Shown: positions 17,194 through 25,635 of the stretch, piece by piece
Layout of the letters: each line of letters opens with the position of its first letter
Position numbering within the stretch: the first letter of the stretch is position 1
Assembly (NCBI GenBank): GCA_910574995.1
Contig: CAJTCS010000001.1
Span: 372,001 to 436,000 of the forward strand
DNA: 64,000 nt
DNA from: Oscillospiraceae bacterium
GTDB lineage: Bacteria > Bacillota > Clostridia > Oscillospirales > Acutalibacteraceae
Direction of reading: 5' to 3'
Position numbers and translations under genes: made by a program
Notes under the pieces: generated by a model
Seen by the model: the letters and a program-made list of their open reading frames with translations, nothing else
What the model was told of the DNA's origin: nothing
Database searches by the model: none

Positions 17194-17412
17194 ATGATCG
17201 TATTGACAAAGACAAACAAGGAACGTTTTTTGGTCAACCACATGCAGATCGAGTGTATCGAGATGATACCGGGCACAAAAGTGGTTATGATGAACCGCGA
17301 TTTTTACCTTGTGCAGGAAAGCGCCCAGGAGATCATCCAGAAGATCGCGGACTATAACGCGAAGGTGATGGATATCCGCCGGGAAGTGACTGTGAAGGAT
17401 GCCAGGAAGTAA
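17194..17412 (+). CDS. swrD: FlbD/SwrD family flagellar protein
   Basis: This 72-residue protein has the compact FlbD fold pattern: a basic N-terminal strand (VLTKTNKERFLVNHMQIECI), then GTKVVMMNRDFYLVQES and a helix. In Bacillus subtilis SwrD raises motor power by acting on the stator. Its place just upstream of motA/motB fits that role. The start is ATG 17194 after GGGGAGG. Length is normal. Confidence 0.88.
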   Translation: MIVLTKTNKERFLVNHMQIECIEMIPGTKVVMMNRDFYLVQESAQEIIQKIADYNAKVMDIRREVTVKDARK

Positions 17413-17512
17413 CCTCTGGCACAGGGAATAGCGTCCGGCGCAAAATCACTGTTACCAACGCCCGGAAATAAGGCGCCGGGGGAAATCTACTGAATGAGGG
17501 TGAAGTAAAACT

Positions 17513-18319
17513 ATGAACATAGGTTATTTAATTGGCTTAGTGCTGGCCCTTGCCGTTATGCTGCTGGGTATGGCGTTCGATCCGTTCCCTTCCCTTAACT
17601 TTACACTGCTGGGCAACTTCGTGGATCCGTCCAGTATCTTTATTGTTATCGGATGTACCATTGCCATTGTGCTGGCCAGTTTCCCACTGAAAACATTCCT
17701 CAGCATCCCGAAGCATTTTGCGATCCTGCTGAAAAACCCCAAGCTGACCCCCGACGCCATCATCAACCGCTTGGTAGAGCTTGCCGGTATTGCCCGTAAA
17801 GACGGCCTGTTGGCGCTGGAAGAGCATGCCAACCAGGAGGAAGACCCCTTCTTTAAGCAAGCAATTATGCTCATTGTGGACGCGAACGACCCAGACCGGG
17901 TGCGGGCCACCCTGGAGAACGACATAGAGTGCATGTCCGCCCGCCATCAGGCGGCCGCAGGCCTGTACGATAAGGGCTCGGCCGTGGCCCCGGCTTTCGG
18001 TATGGTGGGCACCCTGGTGGGCCTGATCAACATGCTGCAGAACATGGATCCGGAAAACGGCTCGTCCAGCATCGGTAAAGATATGGGCGTAGCCCTTATC
18101 ACCACGTTGTATGGCTGTGTGCTGGCCCATATGATTTTCAGTCCTATCGCCAATAACCTGCGTGTGCGGGATGAGGACGAGGTGCTGCTGAAGCTGATTA
18201 TCGTAGAGGGCATCACCTGCATACAGGCCGGCGAGAACCCCAAGATGCTGAAGGAAAAGCTGCTGACCTTTGTGGCGCAGAAGCAGCGTGAGAAGATCGG
18301 TGCGGCAGGCGGCGAATAG
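17513..18319 (+). CDS. motA: Flagellar motor stator protein MotA
   Basis: MotA (268 residues) is the five-fold ring of the ion-driven stator that pushes on FliG. Four membrane segments are visible (about 3-21, 35-55, 150-175 and 183-205). The large cytoplasmic loop between TM2 and TM3 contains the charged residues that contact FliG. PAFGMVGTLVGLINML is the conserved TM3 region. Whether H+ or Na+ is used cannot be told from this subunit. It is co-transcribed with motB. Confidence 0.95.
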   Translation: MNIGYLIGLVLALAVMLLGMAFDPFPSLNFTLLGNFVDPSSIFIVIGCTIAIVLASFPLKTFLSIPKHFAILLKNPKLTPDAIINRLVELAGIARKDGLLALEEHANQEEDPFFKQAIMLIVDANDPDRVRATLENDIECMSARHQAAAGLYDKGSAVAPAFGMVGTLVGLINMLQNMDPENGSSSIGKDMGVALITTLYGCVLAHMIFSPIANNLRVRDEDEVLLKLIIVEGITCIQAGENPKMLKEKLLTFVAQKQREKIGAAGGE

Positions 18320-18374
18320 CCACTGTGCCTGTTACCCTACATAAGAAACTAGGTAAAGGAAGTGACTGGCTGCC

Positions 18375-19241
18375 ATGAAAATGAAAAAGAACGACGGCGG
18401 TGGCGGCGGCGCCAACTGGATGGACACCTATGGCGACATGGTTACCCTGCTGTTGTGTTTCTTCGTGCTGCTGTATTCTATGTCCACGGTTGACGAAAAC
18501 AAGTGGAAGGCTTTGGTGCAAAGCTTCAACCCAGACGCCATCGTAGACCAGACGTCTATCCCCGAAGGCGTAAGCGGCCCCCTGGCCGAGCTTCCCTCTT
18601 CTTCCGCGTTGGAGGACGCGGCCCAGGCCCAGCTGCAGGCGGAACAGGACGAGGTGGACAATGCCATGGAGCAGCTGTATCAGGCGCTGCTGCAATATAT
18701 ACAGGATTCGGGGAAGAATATCGAACTGACCAAGGGCGACGGCGTAGTGTACGTGAATTTTGACGACACTGTGTTTTTCGAGGGGGAAGAGTATACGATA
18801 CTCCCCGAAGGGCAGGAAACGCTGAACGTGGTGTGCGGCGTGTTGGACCAGGCGGCGCCCTATATCGATGAGCTGCGGGTGATGGGGCACACGGCCCAGG
18901 CCACATTGGAGCGGCCTAACTATGTGCGGACCGACCGTTTCCTGTCTTCCAACCGGGCCACGGAAACTACGGTATATATACAAGAGCATTGCAGCCTGGA
19001 CCCTAGCCGTATCATTAGCGAAGGGTATGGCCAGCACCGGCCTATCGTGCCCAACGACGACGCGAACAGGGCGAAGAACCGCCGGGTGGAGATGACAATC
19101 TCCGGCAAGAACGTGTTGAACCAGATGGGGGACAGCATAGAGCGATATGAGGACCTTCGGAATGGCGTGACGCGCGGGGCAGCCTCCTCGGAAAGCCCCT
19201 CTTCCGGGCAGAGTAACGCCGAAGGGCAGGAAAGAGGTTAG
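18375..19241 (+). CDS. motB: Flagellar motor protein MotB
   Basis: MotB (288 residues) is the plug-and-anchor subunit of the stator. After a basic N-terminus comes WMDTYGDMVTLLLCFFVLLY, where Asp21 is the essential ion-binding residue. A plug region and a long linker follow. The OmpA-like peptidoglycan-binding domain lies at about 120-255, with RVMGHTAQA and RIISEGYGQHRPI-type motifs. All key parts are intact. The Ser-rich tail ends 2 nt before fliM. Confidence 0.95.
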   Translation: MKMKKNDGGGGGANWMDTYGDMVTLLLCFFVLLYSMSTVDENKWKALVQSFNPDAIVDQTSIPEGVSGPLAELPSSSALEDAAQAQLQAEQDEVDNAMEQLYQALLQYIQDSGKNIELTKGDGVVYVNFDDTVFFEGEEYTILPEGQETLNVVCGVLDQAAPYIDELRVMGHTAQATLERPNYVRTDRFLSSNRATETTVYIQEHCSLDPSRIISEGYGQHRPIVPNDDANRAKNRRVEMTISGKNVLNQMGDSIERYEDLRNGVTRGAASSESPSSGQSNAEGQERG

Positions 19242-19243
19242 GC

Positions 19244-20272
19244 ATGCCAGAGGTATTATCACAAGCGCAGATAGACGCGCTGCTAAACTCGATGAACGGC
19301 GGGGGAAGCGACGCCGAGCCCAAAAAGGAGGAGGCCCCCGAGAAGAAATACCGGAAATATGATTTCAGCGACCCGCGAAAATTTACCAAGGACAGGCTGA
19401 AAATGTTGAACGGTATCTTCGAGAATTATTCGCGCGTGCTGAACACCCGCGTAAACGGCCTGGCCCGGGAGACCTGCGAGGTCGAAGTGGAGACCGTAGA
19501 GGAGCACCGGTATTTCGACTTTGCCAACGCCTTGATGGATGGGACGGTGTTGACAGTATCTTACCTGAACCTGCAGGGCCAGCAGGACGATACCCCGGTT
19601 TTGATGTATTTAAGCACCCCGTTCATGGTAAGCATGATGGACCGCCTGACCGGCGGCGATGGGGATGTGATGAGTTATCTGCCGGACGATTATACCTACA
19701 CCGAGTTGGATTTAAAGCTGTATGAAAGCCTGGTGCGGGATTTTGTATCGGTGATGGGGCGCAGCTGGGAAAACTACATACCACTGAACTTTGACTTTGG
19801 CCGGATAGAGACGAATCCTTCCTTGGTACAGCTTATCGGCATGGATGAGACGGTGGTGATGGTAGACATGATGGTAAAGTTCCCGAATGTAGAGGGGCGC
19901 ATCAGTATCTGCCTGCCAGGCGTGACGTTGACAAAGATCTTTACGGCCATTGATGTAGCGAAGGCCCCGGCGAAAAAGCTTATACTGGATGAGGAAAGCC
20001 CGGGCGACATTATGGATAATTTGCGGGAGTCCACTCTGGAGATCCAGGCAGAGCTGGCCCGCACCACCCTGCGGCTGGGGGATATTTACCGCCTGAACGT
20101 GGGGGATGTGATCGACTTGAACCAGAAGCAGGACACCCCCATTTATTTGCGGATAGGTGGGCAGCAGTGGTTCGACGGGCTGATGGGAGTCAGCGAAAAG
20201 AAAATAGCGGTGAAGATCAAAGAGGTATATCATAACGCCGAGAGAAGGGGCCTTGTAGAAAATGAGCAATAA
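19244..20272 (+). CDS. fliM: Flagellar motor switch protein FliM
   Basis: FliM (342 residues) is the C-ring subunit that binds CheY-P and passes the signal to FliG. The N-terminal CheY-P-binding peptide LSQAQIDALL is at residues 5-14. The middle CheC-like domain and the C-terminal SpoA domain (RLNVGDVIDLNQ) are present. The gene overlaps fliY by 11 nt, so the two are likely translated together. This copy of the CheY motif is worth comparing with those inside FliY. Confidence 0.96.
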   Translation: MPEVLSQAQIDALLNSMNGGGSDAEPKKEEAPEKKYRKYDFSDPRKFTKDRLKMLNGIFENYSRVLNTRVNGLARETCEVEVETVEEHRYFDFANALMDGTVLTVSYLNLQGQQDDTPVLMYLSTPFMVSMMDRLTGGDGDVMSYLPDDYTYTELDLKLYESLVRDFVSVMGRSWENYIPLNFDFGRIETNPSLVQLIGMDETVVMVDMMVKFPNVEGRISICLPGVTLTKIFTAIDVAKAPAKKLILDEESPGDIMDNLRESTLEIQAELARTTLRLGDIYRLNVGDVIDLNQKQDTPIYLRIGGQQWFDGLMGVSEKKIAVKIKEVYHNAERRGLVENEQ

Positions 20273-21632
20273 TGTTTTTAAGCCAATAGAATTGGACGCC
20301 ATCGGCGAGATCATGAATATCAGCTTGGGCTCATCGGCTACCGCTGTGTCCAACCTGTTGGATCACCGGGTGGACATTACAACGCCAACTGTCTCCGTTG
20401 TAGATGCCCAAGAGTTCTCCCTGGGATCCATCGAGCCCGCCGTTGGCGTAGAGATCAAATATGTGACAGGCCTGGAGGGCAGCAACATCATGTTGCTGCG
20501 TTTAAGCGATATCAAGGTGATCGTGGATATCCTGATGGGCACAGACACCCCCCTGGAGGAGTTTGTGCTGGATGACCTGACACTAAGCGCCGCCTGTGAG
20601 GTCATGAACCAGATGATGGGCGCGGCGTCTACCGCCTTGTCGGATTTCCTGGGGAGGGTCGTGAATATTTCGACGCCCCAGACCTTTGACGTTTACGACC
20701 TGGAAGCTTTTAAAAAGGATCGTTTGCCGGTAGAGACCGGACCTATTGTCGTGGTGCGGTTCGCCCTAAGCATTGAGAACAAGCTGAAGAGCGAATTTAT
20801 GAACGTGATTTCCGTAGACCTGGCCAAAGAGCTGATTGCGGGCTTCGGGCTGGATGTGGAAGATACGCCCGCGGTGGCGGCCCCCGCGCCGACGCCGGCA
20901 CCACCAGCCCCTGCCCCAGCGCCTGCCGCCTCAGGTGGGACGCTGAGCCAGGAGGAGATCGAGAAGCTGATGGCAGGCGGGGCAGCGGCCGCTCCTGCGC
21001 CAGCGCCAGCCGCCTCGGGTGGGACGTTGAGCCAGGAGGAGATCGAGAAACTGATGGCAGGCGGGGCGGCGGCCACACCGGCGCCAGCACCGGCCGCCCC
21101 TGCGGCGCCCCCGGCCCCAGCCCCAACACCGATGCCTTCCGCTATGCCGGGCGCAGAGGGCGCGGCGCCACCTCCGCCCCCTTACTATCCGCCGTATCCG
21201 GGGCAGGAGGGCGCCCAGGCTTACCCGGGTTACCCCTATTATCCGCCCTATTATGGCTGGCCGGCCCCGCCGGCCCAGCCCCAGCCGGCAGACCCGAAGG
21301 TTATTGAGACCAGGCCCCCCACCATGCCCAGGCTGGAAAACGGCCAGGAGCTGACCCAGGAGCAGGCGGTAAACCTGGATCTGATTATGAATGTACCGCT
21401 GGAAGTTACGGTAGAGATTGGGCGGACCAGGCGGCGCGTACAGGAGATCCTATCCTTCTCCAAGGGGTCGTTGGTTATTTTGGATAAGCTGGCAGGAGAC
21501 CAGGTAGACCTGTTCGTAAACGGCAAGTGCATCGCCAAGGGCGATGTGGTAGTCATCGACGACAATTTCGGCATCCGTGTAACGGAAATCTTAAAGCGGC
21601 CTGATCTGGAAGACGTGGCACAGATGAAATGA
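20262..21632 (+). CDS. fliY: Flagellar switch phosphatase FliY (FliN fusion) with CheY-binding-like motifs in the linker
   Basis: FliY (456 residues) is the CheC-FliN fusion of Gram-positive motors: a C-ring subunit that also dephosphorylates CheY-P. The CheC-like domain (1-200) keeps both ExxN sites, Glu16/Asn19 and Glu113/Asn116. The FliN-type SpoA domain is at about 372-446. Bacillus FliY begins with a CheY-binding LSQDEIDALL; here that N-terminal motif is missing. Instead, LSQEEIEKLMAGG occurs twice in the Pro/Ala-rich linker (228-240 and 256-268). A Pro/Tyr-rich segment (302-333) follows. The linker is about 170 residues, longer than usual. Confidence 0.94.
   Translation: MSNNVFKPIELDAIGEIMNISLGSSATAVSNLLDHRVDITTPTVSVVDAQEFSLGSIEPAVGVEIKYVTGLEGSNIMLLRLSDIKVIVDILMGTDTPLEEFVLDDLTLSAACEVMNQMMGAASTALSDFLGRVVNISTPQTFDVYDLEAFKKDRLPVETGPIVVVRFALSIENKLKSEFMNVISVDLAKELIAGFGLDVEDTPAVAAPAPTPAPPAPAPAPAASGGTLSQEEIEKLMAGGAAAAPAPAPAASGGTLSQEEIEKLMAGGAAATPAPAPAAPAAPPAPAPTPMPSAMPGAEGAAPPPPPYYPPYPGQEGAQAYPGYPYYPPYYGWPAPPAQPQPADPKVIETRPPTMPRLENGQELTQEQAVNLDLIMNVPLEVTVEIGRTRRRVQEILSFSKGSLVILDKLAGDQVDLFVNGKCIAKGDVVVIDDNFGIRVTEILKRPDLEDVAQMK
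20925..21074 (+). repeat. 84-bp tandem duplication inside fliY
   Basis: The units 20925-20990 and 21009-21074 are nearly identical (few synonymous changes) with an 84-bp period. Each encodes AASGGTLSQEEIEKLMAGGA, the FliM-like CheY-binding motif with a flexible Ala/Pro spacer. The repeat is in frame, 28 residues per unit. Confidence 0.9.
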
Positions 21633-21705
21633 ACCATGGAGTCCAGCATACAGATAGAGCAAAATATAAACCCGTTATAATCATAAGAAAAGAGGATGAG
21701 CTACA

Positions 21706-22071
21706 ATGGCAAAGATTTTATTGGTTGACGACGCGGCCTTTATGCGCAAGGTAATCAAGGACACCCTGAGCAAAAACGGATACACGGATCTGCACGAGGC
21801 TGTAGACGGCGCGGATGCTGTGGAGAAGTTCAATGCCCTGAACCCTGATCTGGTGATTATGGACATTACAATGCCCAATATGGATGGCCTGGAGGCCCTG
21901 AAAGCCATGAAGGCCGCCAACCCTGGCTGCAACGTGGTGATGTGTTCGGCCATGGGCCAGGAGGCCATGGTTATCGAGGCCATCCAGTCTGGCGCGAAGG
22001 ACTTTATTGTAAAGCCTTTCAAGCCGGACCGTATCATGAAGACCGTAACCTCTATCGTAGGGGAGCCGTAA
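21706..22071 (+). CDS. cheY: Chemotaxis response regulator CheY
   Basis: CheY (121 residues) is a single receiver domain that carries the signal from CheA to the switch. Acid-pocket Asp8/Asp9, phospho-acceptor Asp53 (LVIMDITMPNMDG), Ser81 and the Lys of FIVKPF are all present. It sits between fliY and fliO, as in other clostridial fla operons. The SD AGAGGATGAG is just upstream. Confidence 0.96.
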   Translation: MAKILLVDDAAFMRKVIKDTLSKNGYTDLHEAVDGADAVEKFNALNPDLVIMDITMPNMDGLEALKAMKAANPGCNVVMCSAMGQEAMVIEAIQSGAKDFIVKPFKPDRIMKTVTSIVGEP

Positions 22072-22077
22072 GGTAAG

Positions 22078-22437
22078 ATGCCGCAAACGGTCTTTTCGTT
22101 GCTGGGCGTGCTTCTGACGGTGGGCGTGGTGCTGTTCTTAGCTTATTGGTGCACCAAGCTCATCGCGAAGCGCGGCCTGCCGGGTTGGCCGCAACCAGGA
22201 AGCCCTGCTGGGGAGATGCGCCTTTTGTGGCAGCAGAACGTGGGCAAAGGCGAGCGGCTGGTTTTGTTGCAGGTGCACGGGCGTTGTTTGTTGCTGGGCG
22301 TGACGGCGGGGGGGATCACCCTGTTGGATGAGCTGGGGAAGGAAGAAGCGGCGCAGTGGCTGCAAAAGCCGCCGGACCAACCCCAAGCCCCCAGTTTCGC
22401 GCAGGTGTTGCGTAGCAATTTCGGAAAGAAAAAGTAG
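22078..22437 (+). CDS. fliO: Flagellar biosynthesis protein FliO
   Basis: FliO (119 residues) is a one-pass membrane protein that helps the FliP gate assemble. A TM segment lies at about 6-26. The cytoplasmic part has the family pattern RLLWQQNVGKGERLVLLQVHGRCLLLGV, given here as flanking pieces MRLLWQQNVGKGERL and CLLLGVTAGGITLL. It follows cheY by 6 nt and precedes fliP. Sequence conservation in FliO is low, so position helps the call. Confidence 0.9.
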   Translation: MPQTVFSLLGVLLTVGVVLFLAYWCTKLIAKRGLPGWPQPGSPAGEMRLLWQQNVGKGERLVLLQVHGRCLLLGVTAGGITLLDELGKEEAAQWLQKPPDQPQAPSFAQVLRSNFGKKK

Positions 22438-22546
22438 CTTTTTGGGCCTGTTCTGCACAGGCTCTTGTTAGATGTACCCAGAAGGCCAAGGATGTCTCTG
22501 GGTGGGAAGCAATTGGGAAGGAGATGGCGGCGTTTTGGAGAATGGG

Positions 22547-23218
22547 ATGAACGGGCTGGACGGCTTGATCAACATTAATGGCGACAGCGTGCAGGCGCTG
22601 GACATTATCCTGTTGACGACCATCATCACGCTACTGCCCTCTTTGGTGATTTTATGCACGTCTTTTACGCGGTATATCGTCTCCCTCTCCTTTTTGCGCA
22701 GTGCCATGGGTACCCAGCAGACGCCCCCCAACATGGTCTTGGTGGGGCTGGCGCTGTTTTTGACGCTGTTTACCATGGGGCCGGTGATTACAGAGGTGCA
22801 GAACACGGCCTATGAACCCTATGTGAACGGGCAGATCACCCAGGAAGAATTTTTTGAACGGGCCAAAGACCCCTTGAAAAATTTTATGCTGCGGCAAACA
22901 GAGCCCTCTTCTTTGAACATGTATTGCGGCATGGCGCAGGTGGAGGAGCCGGAGACGGAGGAAGAGGCCATGGAGCTGCCTATGCGCATCATCATGCCGG
23001 CCTTTGCCACCACCGAGCTGAAACGGGCTTTTGAAATAGGCTTCTATTTGTACATCCCGTTTTTGCTGATCGACATTGTGGTGGCCTCTACGCTTATGTC
23101 CATGGGCATGGTGATGCTGCCGCCGTCTATGATCTCTTCCCCTTTCAAGCTGCTGCTGTTCATTTCCCTGAACGGTTGGGAGCTGGTTTTCTCGACCTTG
23201 ATACAAGGGTTCCGTTAA
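22547..23218 (+). CDS. fliP: Flagellar export gate protein FliP
   Basis: FliP (223 residues) forms the core of the export gate with FliQ and FliR. The frame is open back to 22472, but the ATG at 22547 has GGAG with about 6-nt spacing and gives a normal length. A TTG at 22535 is a second option. Family hallmarks include TSFTRYIVSLSFLR, MGTQQTPPNMVL and LLIDIVVASTLMSMGMVMLPP. Four hydrophobic segments are present. The upstream 100 bases carry no other gene. Confidence 0.94.
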   Translation: MNGLDGLININGDSVQALDIILLTTIITLLPSLVILCTSFTRYIVSLSFLRSAMGTQQTPPNMVLVGLALFLTLFTMGPVITEVQNTAYEPYVNGQITQEEFFERAKDPLKNFMLRQTEPSSLNMYCGMAQVEEPETEEEAMELPMRIIMPAFATTELKRAFEIGFYLYIPFLLIDIVVASTLMSMGMVMLPPSMISSPFKLLLFISLNGWELVFSTLIQGFR

Positions 23219-23277
23219 AGCGCCGGATAGAAACAGGTTTTCAGTTTATTTTTTAGGAAGGCAGGTGGCCAGGCCAA

Positions 23278-23538
23278 ATGGAGATCACACAAGTGGTAGA
23301 CGTTTTCCGGGACGGGGTAGGCGTGGCGATCCGCCTGACGGCTCCCATGCTGCTGCTGAGCATGGTGGTGGGGGTGCTCACTGCCATCCTGCAGGCTGTG
23401 ACCCAGATCCATGAACAGACTATCTCCTTTATCTTAAAGCTGGTGGTGGTGATATTGTTCCTGGTGCTGGGGGGAAGCTGGATGCTGGGCGTTTTACAGG
23501 AATACGCATTAGAGCTGTTCGAGTTGATGAAAGCGTGA
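23278..23538 (+). CDS. fliQ: Flagellar export gate protein FliQ
   Basis: FliQ (86 residues) has two membrane hairpin helices (about 14-37 and 50-73), with the family motif LTAILQAVTQIHEQTISFI between them. Four copies wrap the FliP/FliR core. Length is normal. The start follows GGCAGGTGG. fliR begins 4 nt after its stop. Confidence 0.95.
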   Translation: MEITQVVDVFRDGVGVAIRLTAPMLLLSMVVGVLTAILQAVTQIHEQTISFILKLVVVILFLVLGGSWMLGVLQEYALELFELMKA

Positions 23539-23542
23539 CGCT

Positions 23543-24328
23543 ATGGCTGACGTGATCAACTGGGACAGCTTTACCCTGTTTCTCTATATAACGGCCAGGA
23601 TGTCCGGCTTTGTACTGTTCAACCCCCTGTTGGGACGCAGCAGCATCCCTGCCTATTTCAAGACAGGGTTCATCCTGTTGCTCTCGTTCTCCGCCGCGTC
23701 CAGCTATACCGGCATGGCGCAGGCCCCAGGCACGATCCTGGAGCTAATGGTAAAGCTGCTGTTAGAGCTGGGGCTGGGTTTCTTGGTGGGTGTAGTCATG
23801 AATATTTTCTTTTACATCCCGGCCCAGGCAGGCACGGCGATGGATGAACAGATGGGCCTGAGCATGGCCCAGACCTATAACCCCAGTTTCCAGGGGAATC
23901 TGACGCCTTCCGCCAGCTTGTTGAATGTTTTTGCCATGCTGCTGTTTTTTACAGCCAACGGGCATTATACCCTTTTGCGGCTGATGCTTACCTCGGGGGA
24001 TTTGGTACCCTTTGGGTCTGCCAGCCTGGGGGAGGCGGCGGCCGAGCGGGTGGTAGAGCTTTTTGTAGACTGCGTTTTGTTGGCTGTCAAGCTGTGCCTG
24101 CCCATTTTAGCCTCGGAATTCATGGGCCAGGTGGGTATGGGCATCCTGATGAAAGTCATCCCGCAAATCAATGTATTTGCCATCAACATCGAACTGAAGG
24201 TGCTGGTGGGCATGGTCATCCTCTTTTTGTTGATTTCCCCTTTCAGCGAATACCTTTTGGGGGTAGAGACTACCATGCTGTCCGAGATCGAGCGGGCGCT
24301 GGCCCAGGTGGCAGGCCCGGCGGGGTGA
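23543..24328 (+). CDS. fliR: Flagellar export gate protein FliR
   Basis: FliR (261 residues) completes the export gate. It is highly hydrophobic with about six membrane segments. It has the family patterns RMSGFVLFNPLLGRSSIPAY near the start and LPILASEFMGQVGMGILMKVIPQINVF in two pieces near the end. Length matches the family. It lies directly between fliQ and flhB. Confidence 0.94.
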   Translation: MADVINWDSFTLFLYITARMSGFVLFNPLLGRSSIPAYFKTGFILLLSFSAASSYTGMAQAPGTILELMVKLLLELGLGFLVGVVMNIFFYIPAQAGTAMDEQMGLSMAQTYNPSFQGNLTPSASLLNVFAMLLFFTANGHYTLLRLMLTSGDLVPFGSASLGEAAAERVVELFVDCVLLAVKLCLPILASEFMGQVGMGILMKVIPQINVFAINIELKVLVGMVILFLLISPFSEYLLGVETTMLSEIERALAQVAGPAG

Positions 24329-24394
24329 AAAACAAGTAGGCTGAAGGGGGATGCGTCCCAGGGCTGGAAACGGGGATAAAGGGGGGAACTACAG

Positions 24395-25456
24395 GTGCCA
24401 GGTGATAAAACCGAAAAGGCTACGCCGAAACGACGGCGGGACGAACGGAAGAAAGGTAACGTTTTACTGTGCCAGGATATTATCGCCGTGGCAACCTTGA
24501 TTGGCAGCGTGATGATGATACGCCTGTTGTTCCCCAGCTATGTGGAAAAGCTGCATGAGATGTTTATGTATTGCTATTCTTTTGCGGGAGAGGCAGGCGG
24601 GCACCCTGTGACAGACCACCTGGGGGAGATAGCCGTGCAGGGGGTGGCTATCTTTGCCCAGACGGCTGGGCTGATGCTGTGTGTGACCATTCTGATGGCT
24701 GTAATTGCCACCTTTGCCCAGACCCGGCTGTTGGTGACAGGGGAACTGTTAAAGCCGAAGTTCAACCGGATCAGCCCGGCCCAGGGTATCAAGCGGCTGT
24801 TTTCCATGCGCAGCGTGGTAGAGGCCCTGAAAGGGATTATTAAAATCAGCATTCTGTTATATTTGATCTATACCAGCCTGCAGGATGTGGTTGGGATTGC
24901 GTCTACGTACCTGTATACGGACATTGGGGAGACTTGCCGGGACTTCCTGGGGGCAATATTCTTCATGATGTTGAAGGTGTGCCTGGCCTTTACGGCGCTG
25001 GCGGGTTTGGACTTCCTGTACCAATGGTGGGAACACGAGCGGAAGATGAAAATGTCCAAGCAGGAGATTAAAGAAGAGTACAAGCAGACAGAGGGCGACC
25101 CCCAGGTGAAGGGCCGTATCAAAGAAATTCAGAGGAAGATGGCCCAGGCACGCATGATGCAGCAGGTGCCCCAGGCCGATGTAATCATCCGCAACCCCAC
25201 GCATTTTGCGGTGGCGCTGCGTTATAAGCAAGGGCGGGACCAGGCCCCTGTGGTGCTGGCAAAAGGCCAGGACGAAGTGGCTGCGCGTATTGTGCGCAAG
25301 GCCCAGGAATGTGAGATTGCCATTATTGAAAACGTGCCGCTGGCACGGGCGCTGTATGCCCAGGCTGAATTGAACCAGGAGATCCCGCCGGACTTGTATG
25401 GGCCTGTGGCGGAGGTGCTGGTATACCTATACAAATTGGGACACAAGCTGCAATAG
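24395..25456 (+). CDS. flhB: Flagellar export switch protein FlhB
   Basis: FlhB (353 residues) sets export specificity, changing from rod/hook to filament substrates after self-cleavage. The GTG start follows AAAGGGGGG (24379-24387). The family opening DKTEKATPKRRRDERKKGN, four membrane segments and the cleavage motif Asn267-Pro-Thr-His are all present, so the switch should work. FliK acts on this domain. Confidence 0.96.
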   Translation: MPGDKTEKATPKRRRDERKKGNVLLCQDIIAVATLIGSVMMIRLLFPSYVEKLHEMFMYCYSFAGEAGGHPVTDHLGEIAVQGVAIFAQTAGLMLCVTILMAVIATFAQTRLLVTGELLKPKFNRISPAQGIKRLFSMRSVVEALKGIIKISILLYLIYTSLQDVVGIASTYLYTDIGETCRDFLGAIFFMMLKVCLAFTALAGLDFLYQWWEHERKMKMSKQEIKEEYKQTEGDPQVKGRIKEIQRKMAQARMMQQVPQADVIIRNPTHFAVALRYKQGRDQAPVVLAKGQDEVAARIVRKAQECEIAIIENVPLARALYAQAELNQEIPPDLYGPVAEVLVYLYKLGHKLQ

Positions 25457-25575
25457 CATAAGCATATAGTAGTATGGAGGGGGGACCGCGTCGGCGGGGA
25501 TACCCCTGGTTACCGGTGTGGCAGAAATTTCTGCGGGCAGATGGGAAGATACACTTCCTTTACCGGATATTTTAT

Positions 25576-25612
25576 GATATAATAAACGCGTATGGCATGC
25601 TGGCATGCCATA
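25576..25612 (+). promoter_or_regulatory. Internal promoter before flhA with a palindrome at the start point
   Basis: TGATATAAT (25575-25583) is a perfect extended -10; the -35 region is weak. The predicted start is near 25590. Immediately there, TATGGCATG (25591-25599) pairs with CATGCCATA (25604-25612), a 9-bp perfect dyad with a 4-nt loop. It could be an operator covering the start point or a 5'-stabilising hairpin. It would drive flhA, the sigma-28 gene and the genes after them. Confidence 0.55.
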
Positions 25613-25635
25613 GAAAACAGCAAAGGAGGATGTGT

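Noticed and set aside
18213-19262. Long minus-strand open frame opposite motB (349 codons)
   Set aside because: It is antisense to a clear MotB, rich in Arg/His/Leu, and no SD is present.
22472-22546. FliP start at an upstream ATG
   Set aside because: No ribosome binding site; the resulting N-terminal residues are not FliP-like. ATG 22547 gives normal length.
25474-25635. N-terminal extension of FlhA to an upstream ATG
   Set aside because: The extension contains the promoter and dyad and has no SD, while AAAGGAGG sits just before ATG 25636.
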